64,000 nucleotides of DNA, taken from Parvularcula sp. BBD 1991-13. GTDB lineage: Bacteria > Pseudomonadota > Alphaproteobacteria > Caulobacterales > Parvularculaceae. The DNA lies in NCBI GenBank assembly GCA_001657385.1, contig LYSZ01000005.1, forward strand, positions 266,956 through 330,955, read 5' to 3'. A program made the translations under genes and the position numbers. The notes under the pieces are model-generated. The model did no database searches, had not been told where the DNA came from, and saw only the letters and a list, made by a program, of their open reading frames with translations. Numbering within the stretch: the first letter of the stretch is position 1; every line of letters starts with the position of its first letter. Below are positions 24,911 to 33,511 of the stretch, piece by piece.

Positions 24911-25417
24911 GACAAAACGAATCCGACAAGGGACAAAATTTTTGCGGTGTTCTCGCCTCTGCGAGGGATGCGCTTTGCCGTTAGCCCGATCTTGAGATTG
25001 AAGACATACGGATTATTTCAGTCGGATTATCCCGGTTTTGGTTCTTATGGCGCCGCCTGTAAGCGGAGCTCTTCATTTTTAATAAGAGGTTATACGATAC
25101 AATCAAAACCTCAAGCCGGAAAGAAAAATAATGCGTTTAAGGATGATTATGAAAAGAGTCAATGTGAAACCGGCCATGGCTGGCCCGGAATGGTCGTCGA
25201 TCACGGCTGCTCGAAAGAAGATTCCCGCCTTGATGGCGCACGCGATTTAAATTGATGAATTCGGGCCATTGCTGGTAGAATAAAAGCCGCCTTCCTGTAT
25301 TGCTGGCGAGTCCGTCAGCTTTCTGCATTTTCTTGCAACTCCGCGAAAATCCGGCCGCATGGCGCTTCGGATGTTGATTCATTGAGGAAGGGGCGGTCGG
25401 CGGCGCATGGTCTCAGA
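24911..25417. other. 507-bp intergenic region with one small ORF
   Basis: Lies between the minus-strand isoprenoid-synthase homologue and the plus-strand ATP-grasp-like gene. It is AT-rich around 25075-25140 and holds a 39-codon ORF listed separately. A possible plus-strand promoter region lies at 25075-25105 (TTCATTTTTAATAAG, GGTTATACGATACAAT), but I cannot settle a -35/-10 pair. From 25251 to 25417 I see nothing further. Confidence 0.35.
25131..25250 (+). CDS. 39-residue orphan peptide ORF
   Basis: ATG at 25131 behind GGAAAGAAAAATA; an internal ATG at 25149 is preceded by AAGGATG and would give a 33-residue peptide beginning MKRVNVKPAMAGPEWSS. The peptide is basic, with one Trp, no Cys and no GG leader, and ends KKIPALMAHAI. 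It lies 167 bp before an ATP-grasp-like gene in the same direction. Some ATP-grasp enzymes modify small ribosomal peptides, so it is a possible substrate; the ORF is short and could be chance. Confidence 0.3.
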   Translation: MRLRMIMKRVNVKPAMAGPEWSSITAARKKIPALMAHAI

Positions 25418-26428
25418 ATGATTGATACGGGTATAGATGCATCTGGCGTAAATCGTGAAAGCGGCCAAAACACCGCGCGCGCGCCAAAAGCCGGACGACG
25501 CCAAAGCCGGCTGGACCGGATATCTGCCTTGCTGCCGAGACATATCGGCAAGCGGCTCAAGAAAATCAAAAACATGGTCGTTACGACCGTCGTTCGGCTC
25601 AGCCATGGACGCCGATTCGACGTTATGGTCTTTCCGGAACGTCCGACAAGACACCATCTCTTATTCTGGTCCGTGTGGGCGGCGGGAGGGATGATCCGTT
25701 ACTACAGCAGCGTCAGCGAATGCCGCCTGCTCTTCTTCTTCCACGACGCCACATGCTCGCCTCCCTCGCTAACGACGTTTGCAAAACATGAATTTCGCAA
25801 CAAAACCGTTATCAACGGCAGGTGCGTTGATATTTCAAAATTGTACATCGATCAAAGGCATATTGAGGTATTCGGTTACGGATTAAACCTCACGCGGGAC
25901 GCTCTGCAGGGCCGGGAAGATGAATTGTTCGTTGTGAAATCGAACGAAAACTGTCGGCACGACGGCGTACTGACCCCTGGTCGAGACTGCGACGGCAAGC
26001 TGATGTCGCATGATACAGTCGTTCAGGAGTATATCGACACAACCGTCATGCTCGATGGCGAACCGCACCTATGCGATCTTCGCGTCGGGGTCGGCGGCGA
26101 CAAAATATTATATGTCGTGCAAAAATACAAAACCAAAGACCATACCTTCCGTTCCTACGCCACATATATGGCGCTGGCGCAACCGGACCTGGTTTTCTCG
26201 AATAAAGAAAAAGAAAAACTGCTGGCGTTCGCCCGTGCTGTAAACCTGGAGCTTGGAGAGCTGGACGTTCTGGTCGATCGGACGAGCCGGAGGCTGTTTG
26301 TCTGCGACGTGTCCAGAACGCCGATGCGATTGTCGCCCAAGCTCCGTTCGGACGAACTGGCCTATTGCTACAGGAAAATAGCGGACGTGATAGGCTCTTA
26401 TGCGGCGCGTGCGGACTTGTCGGGATGA
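25418..26428 (+). CDS. ATP-grasp-like protein, copy 2
   Basis: About 336 residues from ATG 25418; a TTG at 25382 would add 12 residues. Paralogue of 16137-17138: shared segments are LFFFHDATCSP (copy 1 VCFFHDDTASP), VINGRCVDISK, VFGYGLNLTRDA, FVVKSNEN, VVQEYIDT and LGELDVLVDRTSRRLFVCDV followed by SRTP. The last segment resembles the Mg-binding end of ATP-grasp folds. The N-terminal ~60 residues are basic (RHIGKRLKKIKN) and differ from copy 1. Two copies in one island suggest two distinct condensation steps or a heteromeric enzyme. Confidence 0.5.
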   Translation: MIDTGIDASGVNRESGQNTARAPKAGRRQSRLDRISALLPRHIGKRLKKIKNMVVTTVVRLSHGRRFDVMVFPERPTRHHLLFWSVWAAGGMIRYYSSVSECRLLFFFHDATCSPPSLTTFAKHEFRNKTVINGRCVDISKLYIDQRHIEVFGYGLNLTRDALQGREDELFVVKSNENCRHDGVLTPGRDCDGKLMSHDTVVQEYIDTTVMLDGEPHLCDLRVGVGGDKILYVVQKYKTKDHTFRSYATYMALAQPDLVFSNKEKEKLLAFARAVNLELGELDVLVDRTSRRLFVCDVSRTPMRLSPKLRSDELAYCYRKIADVIGSYAARADLSG

Positions 26429-26619
26429 TGTCCCGTATCTGCCGGCAGGCTATGCTGGCGTAAAGATATTAGTCAGGTCTTATGGACGTGTGTCAGTCAT
26501 GCTGATGCGGCTTTTATCGCCGCCCGCATTCGTCAACGGGTTTCAGGGGCCGGGCTTCGGTAAACGGGCTGACTTAAGGCATCGCGTTTCGATGCATCAG
26601 AATTTCCAGCAGCTTCAAG

Positions 26620-28269
26620 ATGAGAAACAGGGGCGACATGGACGGCGACAAAAAAGCTGACAAATTGACATTTGCGCCGCTCATGCTGGGAAAGCAGTTG
26701 AGGCTTGTAAATCCGTCGGGGGATATCGGCGTTTTGACCTTGTGGACGAGCAAGGATCAGGTATTGCGCGATCTTCAGGCTACTCGCGCCGACAGTCCGA
26801 ACGGGGCGGCGGCGCGCATCGCCGTTATCGGCAATTTTTATGGCGGAGGAATCGCAGAGCTTTTATGTAATCTTCAGTATAATCCGCAAATTCGTTTTCT
26901 GTTCGCTATCGGCAATAATCTGAACCCTTCATCGGTGGAAACGTTGCAAAAAATTCTCAGCAACGGCGTGCGCTATCATGACGGGGGACAGGCTGAGACT
27001 CTTGTCGTGAACGGATGTGAGACGCCGCTTCCTTTCATTGAAAACCTTGACGTTTCCGGCGAGTACAGATGGCCGGATTTCCTGCATATCGACCGTGTGT
27101 CCATGGATGAAACATACAAGGCTTTACATGCTGCTGTTGAAACAGCGCCGAGAGGAAACGCCGCCGGCGCCCGTCGAATGAAGCGCCGCGAGGCTAGGCT
27201 TCCCTGCAAGGTCGGGGCTGCGCAACTAAGGACCTCGTCGACAGAGGTGATGCATTGCGTGGTCGCAAAGGGATGCGCTGAAGCGTGGGAGCATCTCGTG
27301 GCGAAAACCCTGCAATTCGGAGAGGAAATCGATACGGTTCACGGCCCGAGACTTGAGTTGCGCAATGTTCACTTTTCAATATCTGCGCCGCATGAGGGTC
27401 AGCTTGCGGATTTCGAGGAGTACGGTTTCGATCAGGAAAGCACAAGCGCATATGTTGACAGCGCTTTTTCCGGCGCCGTACCCCGGTCGACCGATTATTC
27501 CTATGGAAATCGACTAAACGGTTTTTTTTGCCGGAACGGCGTTGAGGCGTCCAAGCTTGATGTCATATGCGAAAAACTCAGAAAAAACAAAACCACAAGA
27601 GCCGCTTTCCTGTCATTGTGGGACAGCCGACGCGACACATTCAGCGATGTTGACGGGGACATCAACGCTCGTTCCACACCCTGTTTTGTCTCCATAAATT
27701 TCATTGCCGAAGACGGTTGTCTCGACTGTTTCACGCTCTTCCGCACGCAGGATCTCTTGAGTGCGTGGACGCCCAACACCTTTCTTACAGTCGCCCTGGC
27801 CGAGCATGTGGCCCGGTCGTGCCGACTTCGATTGCGGATGCTCAACGGAACGGTCTATGCGCTTCGTCTGGACCCGCGCAATGACCGCATGCGTTACCTT
27901 GATGTTATTCGTAAACGAACGAAACCGTATTTCACTTTCGACCGGCTCAGGAGGAAATTCGATTTTCGGGAGGACCCGCTTGGTTACTTCGTTCTCGACA
28001 GGGATATGGAAAAGAAGGAAGTCATCGCTTCCTATTATTTTCGGGGGGCGCCTAAAAAAACCTATCGCGCCAGAACGGCCTCCCGCCTGCACAAACAAAT
28101 TGTTCGCGACAATTGCCTTTCATCGGTCGATCACGCCATGTGGCTTGGCCGGGCGATAGAAACGGAATTCCAGAAACTGCATTGTTCCTCCGCCGCCGTA
28201 GAGACTTCCGGTGAGAACCTTCACGACGAGGCGCGCGCCGATGCGCCGCCCGGTCCGTCACGAAAGTGA
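26620..28269 (+). CDS. DUF4346/MtrA-like domain fused to thymidylate-synthase-like domain
   Basis: 549 residues (ATG 26638 is an alternative start). The first ~160 residues resemble MtrA/DUF4346: NPSGDIGVLTLWTS, then GGGIAELLCNLQYNPQIRFL and a following NG motif, as in MtrA 'TENLGIEK...NPNIRF...NG'. The C-terminal ~330 residues resemble archaeal-type thymidylate synthases: YSYGNRLNGF, DINARSTPCFVSINF with the catalytic Cys in a PC motif, and DCFTLFRTQDLLSAWTPN, parallel to 'QRSxDxxxGxPFN'. The His after Cys is Phe and the RS is RT, so it has diverged. Such enzymes move a one-carbon unit to C5 of a pyrimidine, giving methyl or hydroxymethyl. Its place in a metabolite island suggests a modified nucleoside or C1 donor rather than dTMP supply. 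Confidence 0.65.
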   Translation: MRNRGDMDGDKKADKLTFAPLMLGKQLRLVNPSGDIGVLTLWTSKDQVLRDLQATRADSPNGAAARIAVIGNFYGGGIAELLCNLQYNPQIRFLFAIGNNLNPSSVETLQKILSNGVRYHDGGQAETLVVNGCETPLPFIENLDVSGEYRWPDFLHIDRVSMDETYKALHAAVETAPRGNAAGARRMKRREARLPCKVGAAQLRTSSTEVMHCVVAKGCAEAWEHLVAKTLQFGEEIDTVHGPRLELRNVHFSISAPHEGQLADFEEYGFDQESTSAYVDSAFSGAVPRSTDYSYGNRLNGFFCRNGVEASKLDVICEKLRKNKTTRAAFLSLWDSRRDTFSDVDGDINARSTPCFVSINFIAEDGCLDCFTLFRTQDLLSAWTPNTFLTVALAEHVARSCRLRLRMLNGTVYALRLDPRNDRMRYLDVIRKRTKPYFTFDRLRRKFDFREDPLGYFVLDRDMEKKEVIASYYFRGAPKKTYRARTASRLHKQIVRDNCLSSVDHAMWLGRAIETEFQKLHCSSAAVETSGENLHDEARADAPPGPSRK

Positions 28270-28323
28270 CGCTGCGGCCTTGGCCGCCAGATTCCAGGCG
28301 GCGTTCCGTTATCGCTGATCCCG

Positions 28324-31083
28324 CTAATGACCGGTGTCTGTCCTGTACGCACTGATCACGCCTTGCGCCTTTGCCGCTTCTATGAGCCTGGAGCGGCTGT
28401 TCACGGTGAATTTCTGATAAAGGTTCCTGCGGTGGAATTTGATGGTGGCTTCCGAAAGCCCGAGTTGGCTGGCGATTTCCTTGTTGGAGAGGCCGTCCGC
28501 GATCGCGGTCAAAACGTCCATTTCCCTTGCCGTGACGGTCTGGGGGGCGCCCTGCTTGTTCAGGATCGTCAGCGCTCTGGACAATGAATGGGCCTTGAAG
28601 GCGTCAGGCTGGAACAGCTTGACGACCGTCTGGCGGTCATCCTGGGATACGTCGTCGAGGGAGGCGATGATCGGCGCTATGGTATCGTGATGAGCCGCTA
28701 ATTCATCCGTAAAGGGACGCAGTAAGCGCCTTGGCAACGCAAAATCGATCGCGGATGCGAGGGTCGACGCGGCCTCGCTGCGATTGCCCAGATGCGCCGC
28801 CGCAACCGACGCTATCAGGCGAAGGCAAGTCAGTTGAAGACGTTGGCCCATAAGTTCCGCAGCGGTTCCAGCCGCTTTCGCTATGTCGTACGCAGCTGAA
28901 TAGTCCTTTGTCGCCAGCAGATAACGTGCGTAAGTCTTCTGTGCGGCAAGGCGGGGGTGAACGGATCGGTTCGGCGCGGCGACTGGCGCGTTTGCGAAAT
29001 CCAGTATGCACGAAGCTTCAATCGCGCGTCGCGCCTCGTTGAGATCGTCCCAATATATGAATTCGTCAATTTCACGAAACCTTGCGATCTGTGCAAGCCT
29101 CTCCAGCCGTCTTTCCGCCGCCAGACGTTGCAACTCGCGCAAAAGGGAAAGGGCGCGTTCCTTGTCTTGATTATGCCTTGCGATATAGGCCGCCGTGGAA
29201 TAGGCGCTCCACAGTACGTTGTAGTAAATCTCGCCGTGAACCGCATTGTCGAATGACATGCTGATCAGTTTTTCCGCCGCGCTTAGGTCGTTCATCAGGT
29301 AGTTGGCTTCGGCGCAGAATATTTGACAGTTCGTATAGATATTGTTATCGACGCCGAGGCTGTTCAGTGCGTTACGCGATATTTCATTGTAAAAATCAAG
29401 CGCCTTGCAAGGCTCCGCAACCTGCAGGTAGGATAGTCCAATATAGATGGAAAGATACATGCCGCCGTAATGAAGGTCGAGCGCCCGGTTTACGCTTAAT
29501 GCGCGAAGCCCGGAATCTATGGCCTGATCGTAATCGCCCTCCAGCGCAATGCTGATGCTGATCATGTTGTTGGCCAGCACTTTCAGTTTCGGGTTGAGAT
29601 CCGGCGCCTCCAGAATCGGCGAAAACTGGTCTTGCAGCCTGGCCCGGGTCAGTTCCTTGTCCCGGTAAAAATCAATAAACGACTTGATGATCAGCGCGTC
29701 GTACTGAATATCGGTCGCGTCTGAAACGCTGGGCGAGAACGCCTGAAATCCGCTTGTCGCTTTTTCAAGTCGTTCCAATTGCGCGGCGGCGTCGTCGATC
29801 CGGCTTTCTTTCTGGGCCAGATAGATATGCGCCAGTTCGACGCGCGGAAATTGAATTATATCGGGGTTTTGCAGTGTACAGATGGATCTCAATGCGGGAA
29901 CGCCATGGGTGAGGCCAAGCTGCCATCCGCCTGCGTTTTCCATGAGCGCGAACGCATAGAACGGGTCCGCGGTTTTCTGCGCATGGCGCAATGCTTCATC
30001 GATAAAAAGATGGTCGCAGAACCATTCCGCCGCCCGTCGATGCAGGTCGGCGATGGCGTCCGGATAAAGGCGCCGGTACCGATCCTGCAGGAACTCTCGA
30101 ATGAGCTGATGGTAGCGGCGCCACTTCCGAGTCTGACCGATCGGAACTATAAACAGGTTGCGTTTCTCCAGTTCTTCCAGCGTTTCCCAGCTGTCGGAGC
30201 GGTTGCAGACTGCGTTCGCCAGATCGCCGTTGATCCTTTCAAGGAATGCGGTCTGCATCATGAAGAGCTGGTGGTCGTCCGATAACCCCGAAAATACTTC
30301 TTCGGTCAGATAATTCGCGATGTCGCTGATATGGCCTGAGAAGTTGGAGAGGTCGGAAGGCTCCCGGCGGTTTTCCATCCATATTTTCGCAAGGTTGACC
30401 GCGACCGGCCATCCCTCGGTCCTTTCCATCACGGCGTTCAGAAGGGGCGCGTCAAGCGACGCCTCGAAGAAGGCGTCGAGCTCCTCGACGTCGAATTTCA
30501 ACGACTGCGGACCGATGAGCTGTAGCCTGCTTTGTGAAAACAGTCTGGGTACGCCCACATTCGGGTGTTCCCTTGAGCCGATCACGATATGGCAATCGGC
30601 GGGCATATGCGTGATAAAGTACCGCAGCCGTTTGTCGATATCCGGCGTGGCGGCGAGGTGGTAATCGTCGAGGAAGAGAACGATTCGCCTGTCTTCGAGC
30701 TCCATCCGGCTGACGAGGGTTTGCCAGGCCGCGTCCATGTTGTTTCCCAGAAAGCCTTCCGCCGCAAGCCGCGGCAGGTGGCCCAGGTCGACGCCGGCTT
30801 CGCTCAGCGCGGTGATGAGATAAGCCGCAAAGGTTTCGCTTTTCCTGTCGAACTCGTCGAGTGACAGCCACGCGGCGTTGACGCTCTGGCTTTTGACCTG
30901 GTGGAAGAGCGAGGACAGGAAGCTGGTCTTGCCGAAACCCGGCGGCGCCGAGACAAGGACGACCCGGGCGAGACCGTCCGAAAGCGTTTTCTCGGTCAGC
31001 CTTGCGCGATGAAGCAACGGAACGTCCGCCCCGGAGGGATGCATCTTCGATCGGATCAGCCAGATGTCGGACTCGTCTTCCAT
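28324..31083 (-). CDS. MalT-like LuxR-family transcription regulator
   Basis: 919 residues in the MalT/LAL arrangement. An N-terminal NTPase has Walker A VLVSAPPGFGKTSFLSSLF near residue 45 and RRIVLFLDDYH as Walker B. The middle is made of helical TPR-like repeats. The C-terminus is a LuxR helix-turn-helix, TAREMDVLTAIADGLSNKEI and SQLGLSEATIKFHRRNLYQK, near residues 850-900. These regulators are switched on by an inducer and ATP. It is alone on the minus strand between the biosynthetic island and the Rieske/TonB locus, and could regulate either; the dyad at 31391-31413 in the adjacent promoter region is a candidate target. No luxI-type synthase is seen. Confidence 0.9.
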   Translation of the reverse strand: MEDESDIWLIRSKMHPSGADVPLLHRARLTEKTLSDGLARVVLVSAPPGFGKTSFLSSLFHQVKSQSVNAAWLSLDEFDRKSETFAAYLITALSEAGVDLGHLPRLAAEGFLGNNMDAAWQTLVSRMELEDRRIVLFLDDYHLAATPDIDKRLRYFITHMPADCHIVIGSREHPNVGVPRLFSQSRLQLIGPQSLKFDVEELDAFFEASLDAPLLNAVMERTEGWPVAVNLAKIWMENRREPSDLSNFSGHISDIANYLTEEVFSGLSDDHQLFMMQTAFLERINGDLANAVCNRSDSWETLEELEKRNLFIVPIGQTRKWRRYHQLIREFLQDRYRRLYPDAIADLHRRAAEWFCDHLFIDEALRHAQKTADPFYAFALMENAGGWQLGLTHGVPALRSICTLQNPDIIQFPRVELAHIYLAQKESRIDDAAAQLERLEKATSGFQAFSPSVSDATDIQYDALIIKSFIDFYRDKELTRARLQDQFSPILEAPDLNPKLKVLANNMISISIALEGDYDQAIDSGLRALSVNRALDLHYGGMYLSIYIGLSYLQVAEPCKALDFYNEISRNALNSLGVDNNIYTNCQIFCAEANYLMNDLSAAEKLISMSFDNAVHGEIYYNVLWSAYSTAAYIARHNQDKERALSLLRELQRLAAERRLERLAQIARFREIDEFIYWDDLNEARRAIEASCILDFANAPVAAPNRSVHPRLAAQKTYARYLLATKDYSAAYDIAKAAGTAAELMGQRLQLTCLRLIASVAAAHLGNRSEAASTLASAIDFALPRRLLRPFTDELAAHHDTIAPIIASLDDVSQDDRQTVVKLFQPDAFKAHSLSRALTILNKQGAPQTVTAREMDVLTAIADGLSNKEIASQLGLSEATIKFHRRNLYQKFTVNSRSRLIEAAKAQGVISAYRTDTGH

Positions 31084-31321
31084 GGAGGTTGTTTACGCGG
31101 TCTGCGAGATCGTTGAGCGCGGCTGTTCGCGCCGGGTATCCTGCATTGCTTTTCAATCCTTATACAAAATGTCTCGCGGCGCAGCGGGCTGGGCTGTGTT
31201 GGGGCGGTGCGCGCATCCGCCGGTAATCGATTCCACGGCTTCGGCTCTCATACTTTATCCTAGCGCCCTTTATTCTCGAGTTGGGGCGCGGCGACCGGGG
31301 CGGCGGCGCCGTTCGAGCGCA

Positions 31322-31341
31322 ATCGATGGTTATCGATGGTT
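31322..31341. repeat. Tandem 10-bp direct repeat
   Basis: ATCGATGGTT occurs twice in perfect tandem (31322-31331, 31332-31341) about 240 bp upstream of the regulator start. One helical turn per unit, so two protein monomers could bind on the same face. Confidence 0.5.
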
Positions 31342-31390
31342 CTGACCGATTATCCTAATCAAGAAATCAGAAGGCGACAATGCGTGCGCC

Positions 31391-31413
31391 AACCTAACCA
31401 AATGGGATAGGTT
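31391..31413. promoter_or_regulatory. Dyad, possible LuxR-type operator
   Basis: AACCTA (31391-31396) and TAGGTT (31408-31413) form a perfect inverted repeat around an 11-bp spacer, giving a 23-bp dyad of a size that suits LuxR-type regulators. It lies about 145 bp before the secreted-protein gene and 308 bp from the regulator start. Confidence 0.4.
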
Positions 31414-31558
31414 TCATGCGCGGATGCTGCTGATACCGTAAATCGCACAGAAAACTGGCGTCGTGGCGATGCGGCTTGCATATGGCAAGGCGGCGGCGAC
31501 GGTGCGCCTTGCGGCAAGGCCGCGAAAACTGGGAATATTAAGAGGGAGAGGGAATCTG

Positions 31559-31930
31559 ATGGGTAAGCAGAACAACCGCCGCAAGGGCGCGTTAACGTTA
31601 CTTTTCCTGGGGCTTTCCGGGGTTGCGGCAATGGCGGCGCCGGCATATGCGAATGACACCGTCGACGCGATCGTCGGGAACGTGTGGGTATGGACGTCGC
31701 TGGAAACAGGCGATGTCGTCAAGGATTATCTGACCGCCGACGGTAAGTTCACCATGGATACCGGCGCTTCGGGAACATGGACGCTTGACGGCGACGAGTT
31801 GTGCCTGGCCGAAGCGACGGGCGCCTGGGCCGGCTGCGTTATCGTTCCGCAGGGCCGCAGCGTCGGCGACAGTTTTGAAATGACCGGTTTCGACGGCAAT
31901 CGCTGGATGACGGAAATTCTCGCCAAGTAG
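31559..31930 (+). CDS. Small secreted protein, unknown function
   Basis: 123 residues. ATG 31559 has a strong purine-rich ribosome site. A signal peptide (GALTLLFLGLSGVAAMAAPAYA, cleavage before NDTVDA) leads to a ~93-residue mature domain with VWVWTSLETGDVVKDYLTAD and GTWTLDGDELCLAEATGAWA, a beta-rich pattern like small calycin-type or lipocalin-like periplasmic domains. Two Cys in the mature part may form a disulfide. Upstream of the SRPBCC gene with 58 bp between. I do not recognise a named family. Confidence 0.65.
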   Translation: MGKQNNRRKGALTLLFLGLSGVAAMAAPAYANDTVDAIVGNVWVWTSLETGDVVKDYLTADGKFTMDTGASGTWTLDGDELCLAEATGAWAGCVIVPQGRSVGDSFEMTGFDGNRWMTEILAK

Positions 31931-31988
31931 CGAAGGCGGGGCCGTACGTCTTGGTAATGAATAAGCGGGGGTTTTGCTTGTGCCGGTC

Positions 31989-32498
31989 ATGACACGCGAA
32001 CGCATCGAGATAAACAACGCGACCGAGACCCTTGTTACAGGCGTCGACAAGGGCCATTCATGGGTCCGGTATGCCCGCAAACTTGATCACACCGCGGCGG
32101 CGGTGTGGGGGGTCGTCGGTGATGTCGGCAACCTGGAATCAATGGCGAACTTCATTACCGAGATCGAGGTGGAAGGGAAAGGCGCGGGCGCCGTCCGGCG
32201 TATGCGCCTTTCCGATGCGCTGGGCGGAGAATGGATAACCGAACGGATCGACGCCCATTGCGACCGAAAGATGAGCTATTCCTATTCCTTCGTCGACTTC
32301 GGATCGTTGCCCTGGGGGCATTATGCCGGAAAGCTGTCCGTATTCGGAGCCGGCCCGGGTCAATCAATTTTTTATTTCGAGTCCGATGAACTGCCCCTGG
32401 GGGTCAGTCATGAGGAAGCGGCGCAGATTTCCGTTTCGAACATTCGCGGCTATATGGACCAGATTTTGAAGTGTCTGCAAAAGGCTGACAACACCTGA
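31989..32498 (+). CDS. SRPBCC (START/Bet v1-like) family protein
   Basis: About 169 residues. The pattern YARKLDHTAAAVWGVVGDVG, VEGKGAGAVRRMRL, ITERIDAHCDRKMSYSYSF and a C-terminal helix with ISVSNIRGYMDQIL is that of the polyketide-cyclase/SRPBCC superfamily, which binds hydrophobic ligands in a deep cavity. The start is uncertain among TTG 31974, GTG 31980 and ATG 31989. Sits with the Rieske oxygenase locus, so it may bind or cyclise the hydrophobic substrate. Enzyme or carrier role cannot be decided. Confidence 0.7.
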   Translation: MTRERIEINNATETLVTGVDKGHSWVRYARKLDHTAAAVWGVVGDVGNLESMANFITEIEVEGKGAGAVRRMRLSDALGGEWITERIDAHCDRKMSYSYSFVDFGSLPWGHYAGKLSVFGAGPGQSIFYFESDELPLGVSHEEAAQISVSNIRGYMDQILKCLQKADNT

Positions 32499-32574
32499 TC
32501 CCGCCAAAGCAAGAAAGCGATATCTGCTGTAAAGTCGGCGCCGTCGCCGCTGCGCTTTGTGGGCGCCTCGTCGT

Positions 32575-33069
32575 TCAGCCTTGATGGTCCGTGTCGGCCA
32601 TGGCGATGATGATGAAAGACGCCGCGCATATGACGCCGTACTGGAATGCGCCGTTTAACGACCCCTGACCCGCCGGCGTCTGCCACATCTGGAAGTACCC
32701 GCCGCCGATGACGATGAAAAAGCCGAACCAGATGACAAGACCCAGTCCAGCGCCCAGAAGCGCGTAGCCCTTGGCGGCGTTGAACGCGGCCGCGCTCTTG
32801 CTCCGCACCGCCCATAACGCAGCCGCGCCGACTCCTGCAAGCAGCGCTGCGGCGAATTCCAGGACAATGATAACGGCGAACCCGACCCAAATGACCTGGG
32901 GGTGAGTGACGGCGGGACCGATCGCGTTCGGATGAACGGTGTGGTCGGCCATGCTGAAGACATACGCCATGACGCCGACGGCGGCCGGCGCATTGACGAC
33001 GTTCTGGGCGGCGTAGATGAAATGCAGACAGGCGATGAGCGCGGCCAGGGCGATCTTTGCGAATCGCAT
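32575..33069 (-). CDS. DUF2165-like integral membrane protein
   Basis: About 164 residues with four hydrophobic helices: IALAALIACLHFIYAAQNVV, VIWVGFAVIIVLEFAAALLA, LGAGLGLVIWFGFFIVIGG and YGVICAASFIIIAMA. AYVFSMADHTVHP after helix 1 matches the DUF2165 pattern of a 'MD' loop. The chosen ATG (MRFAKIAL) is 55 bp after the Rid-family stop; an upstream ATG at 33108 is possible. Function unknown; it is probably co-transcribed with the Rid-family gene. Confidence 0.65.
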   Translation of the reverse strand: MRFAKIALAALIACLHFIYAAQNVVNAPAAVGVMAYVFSMADHTVHPNAIGPAVTHPQVIWVGFAVIIVLEFAAALLAGVGAAALWAVRSKSAAAFNAAKGYALLGAGLGLVIWFGFFIVIGGGYFQMWQTPAGQGSLNGAFQYGVICAASFIIIAMADTDHQG

Positions 33070-33124
33070 CGCCCGGCCGGTCGTCAGTAGAGGTATTGGG
33101 CCAGGCATCAGGCGCATGGCGGCC

Positions 33125-33511
33125 TTAGGCGTGGGCGATAACTTCGACCTCAAGCAGGCAGTCCGGGTTGACGAGACGAGAAATCTCCACCCAGGTCGCC
33201 GTGGGCGCGTGGTCGGGGTCGAAGAACTGCGCCCGCACGTCGCTAGCGCCGGTCATGCCTTCCATATCCGTACAGAACACGGTCTCCTTGACGATATGAT
33301 CCATGGCCATGCCGTACTCTTCCAGAGTGTTTTTGATTTCCTGGTAGACAGCATCGACCTGCGCATCCCAATCGTTCTTGCCGATTGCGTTTCCGTCGAG
33401 GTCCATGCTGAGGCAGCCGGAAACGAACAACAGGTCTCCGACTTTGATGGCTTGTGCAAATACGAAAGCCTTCTCCAGCGCCCTGCGATGAAATCTGTGC
33501 CGTTCTTGCAT
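33125..33511 (-). CDS. RidA/YjgF-family protein lacking the catalytic arginine
   Basis: 128 residues with the Rid fold signature: VGDLLFVSGCLSMDLDGNAI, IKNTLEEYGMAMDHIVKETV and LEVEVIAHA at the end. In RidA imine deaminases the Arg of the segment P-x-R-x-x-V-E binds the substrate; here the matching segment is APTATWVEI with no Arg, which points to a Rid subgroup without 2-aminoacrylate deaminase activity. Ribosome site GGGAG with 7-nt spacing. Divergent from the Rieske gene, sharing a 216-bp promoter region. Confidence 0.8.
   Translation of the reverse strand: MQERHRFHRRALEKAFVFAQAIKVGDLLFVSGCLSMDLDGNAIGKNDWDAQVDAVYQEIKNTLEEYGMAMDHIVKETVFCTDMEGMTGASDVRAQFFDPDHAPTATWVEISRLVNPDCLLEVEVIAHA

Larger units (their letters stand above)
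31084..31558. other. 475-bp divergent intergenic region with repeats
   Basis: Separates the LuxR-type regulator from the small secreted protein gene. It holds a tandem direct repeat and a dyad (both listed). The 31420-31558 stretch ends in AGAGGGAGAGGG, the ribosome site of the next gene. I see no further gene. Confidence 0.4.
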
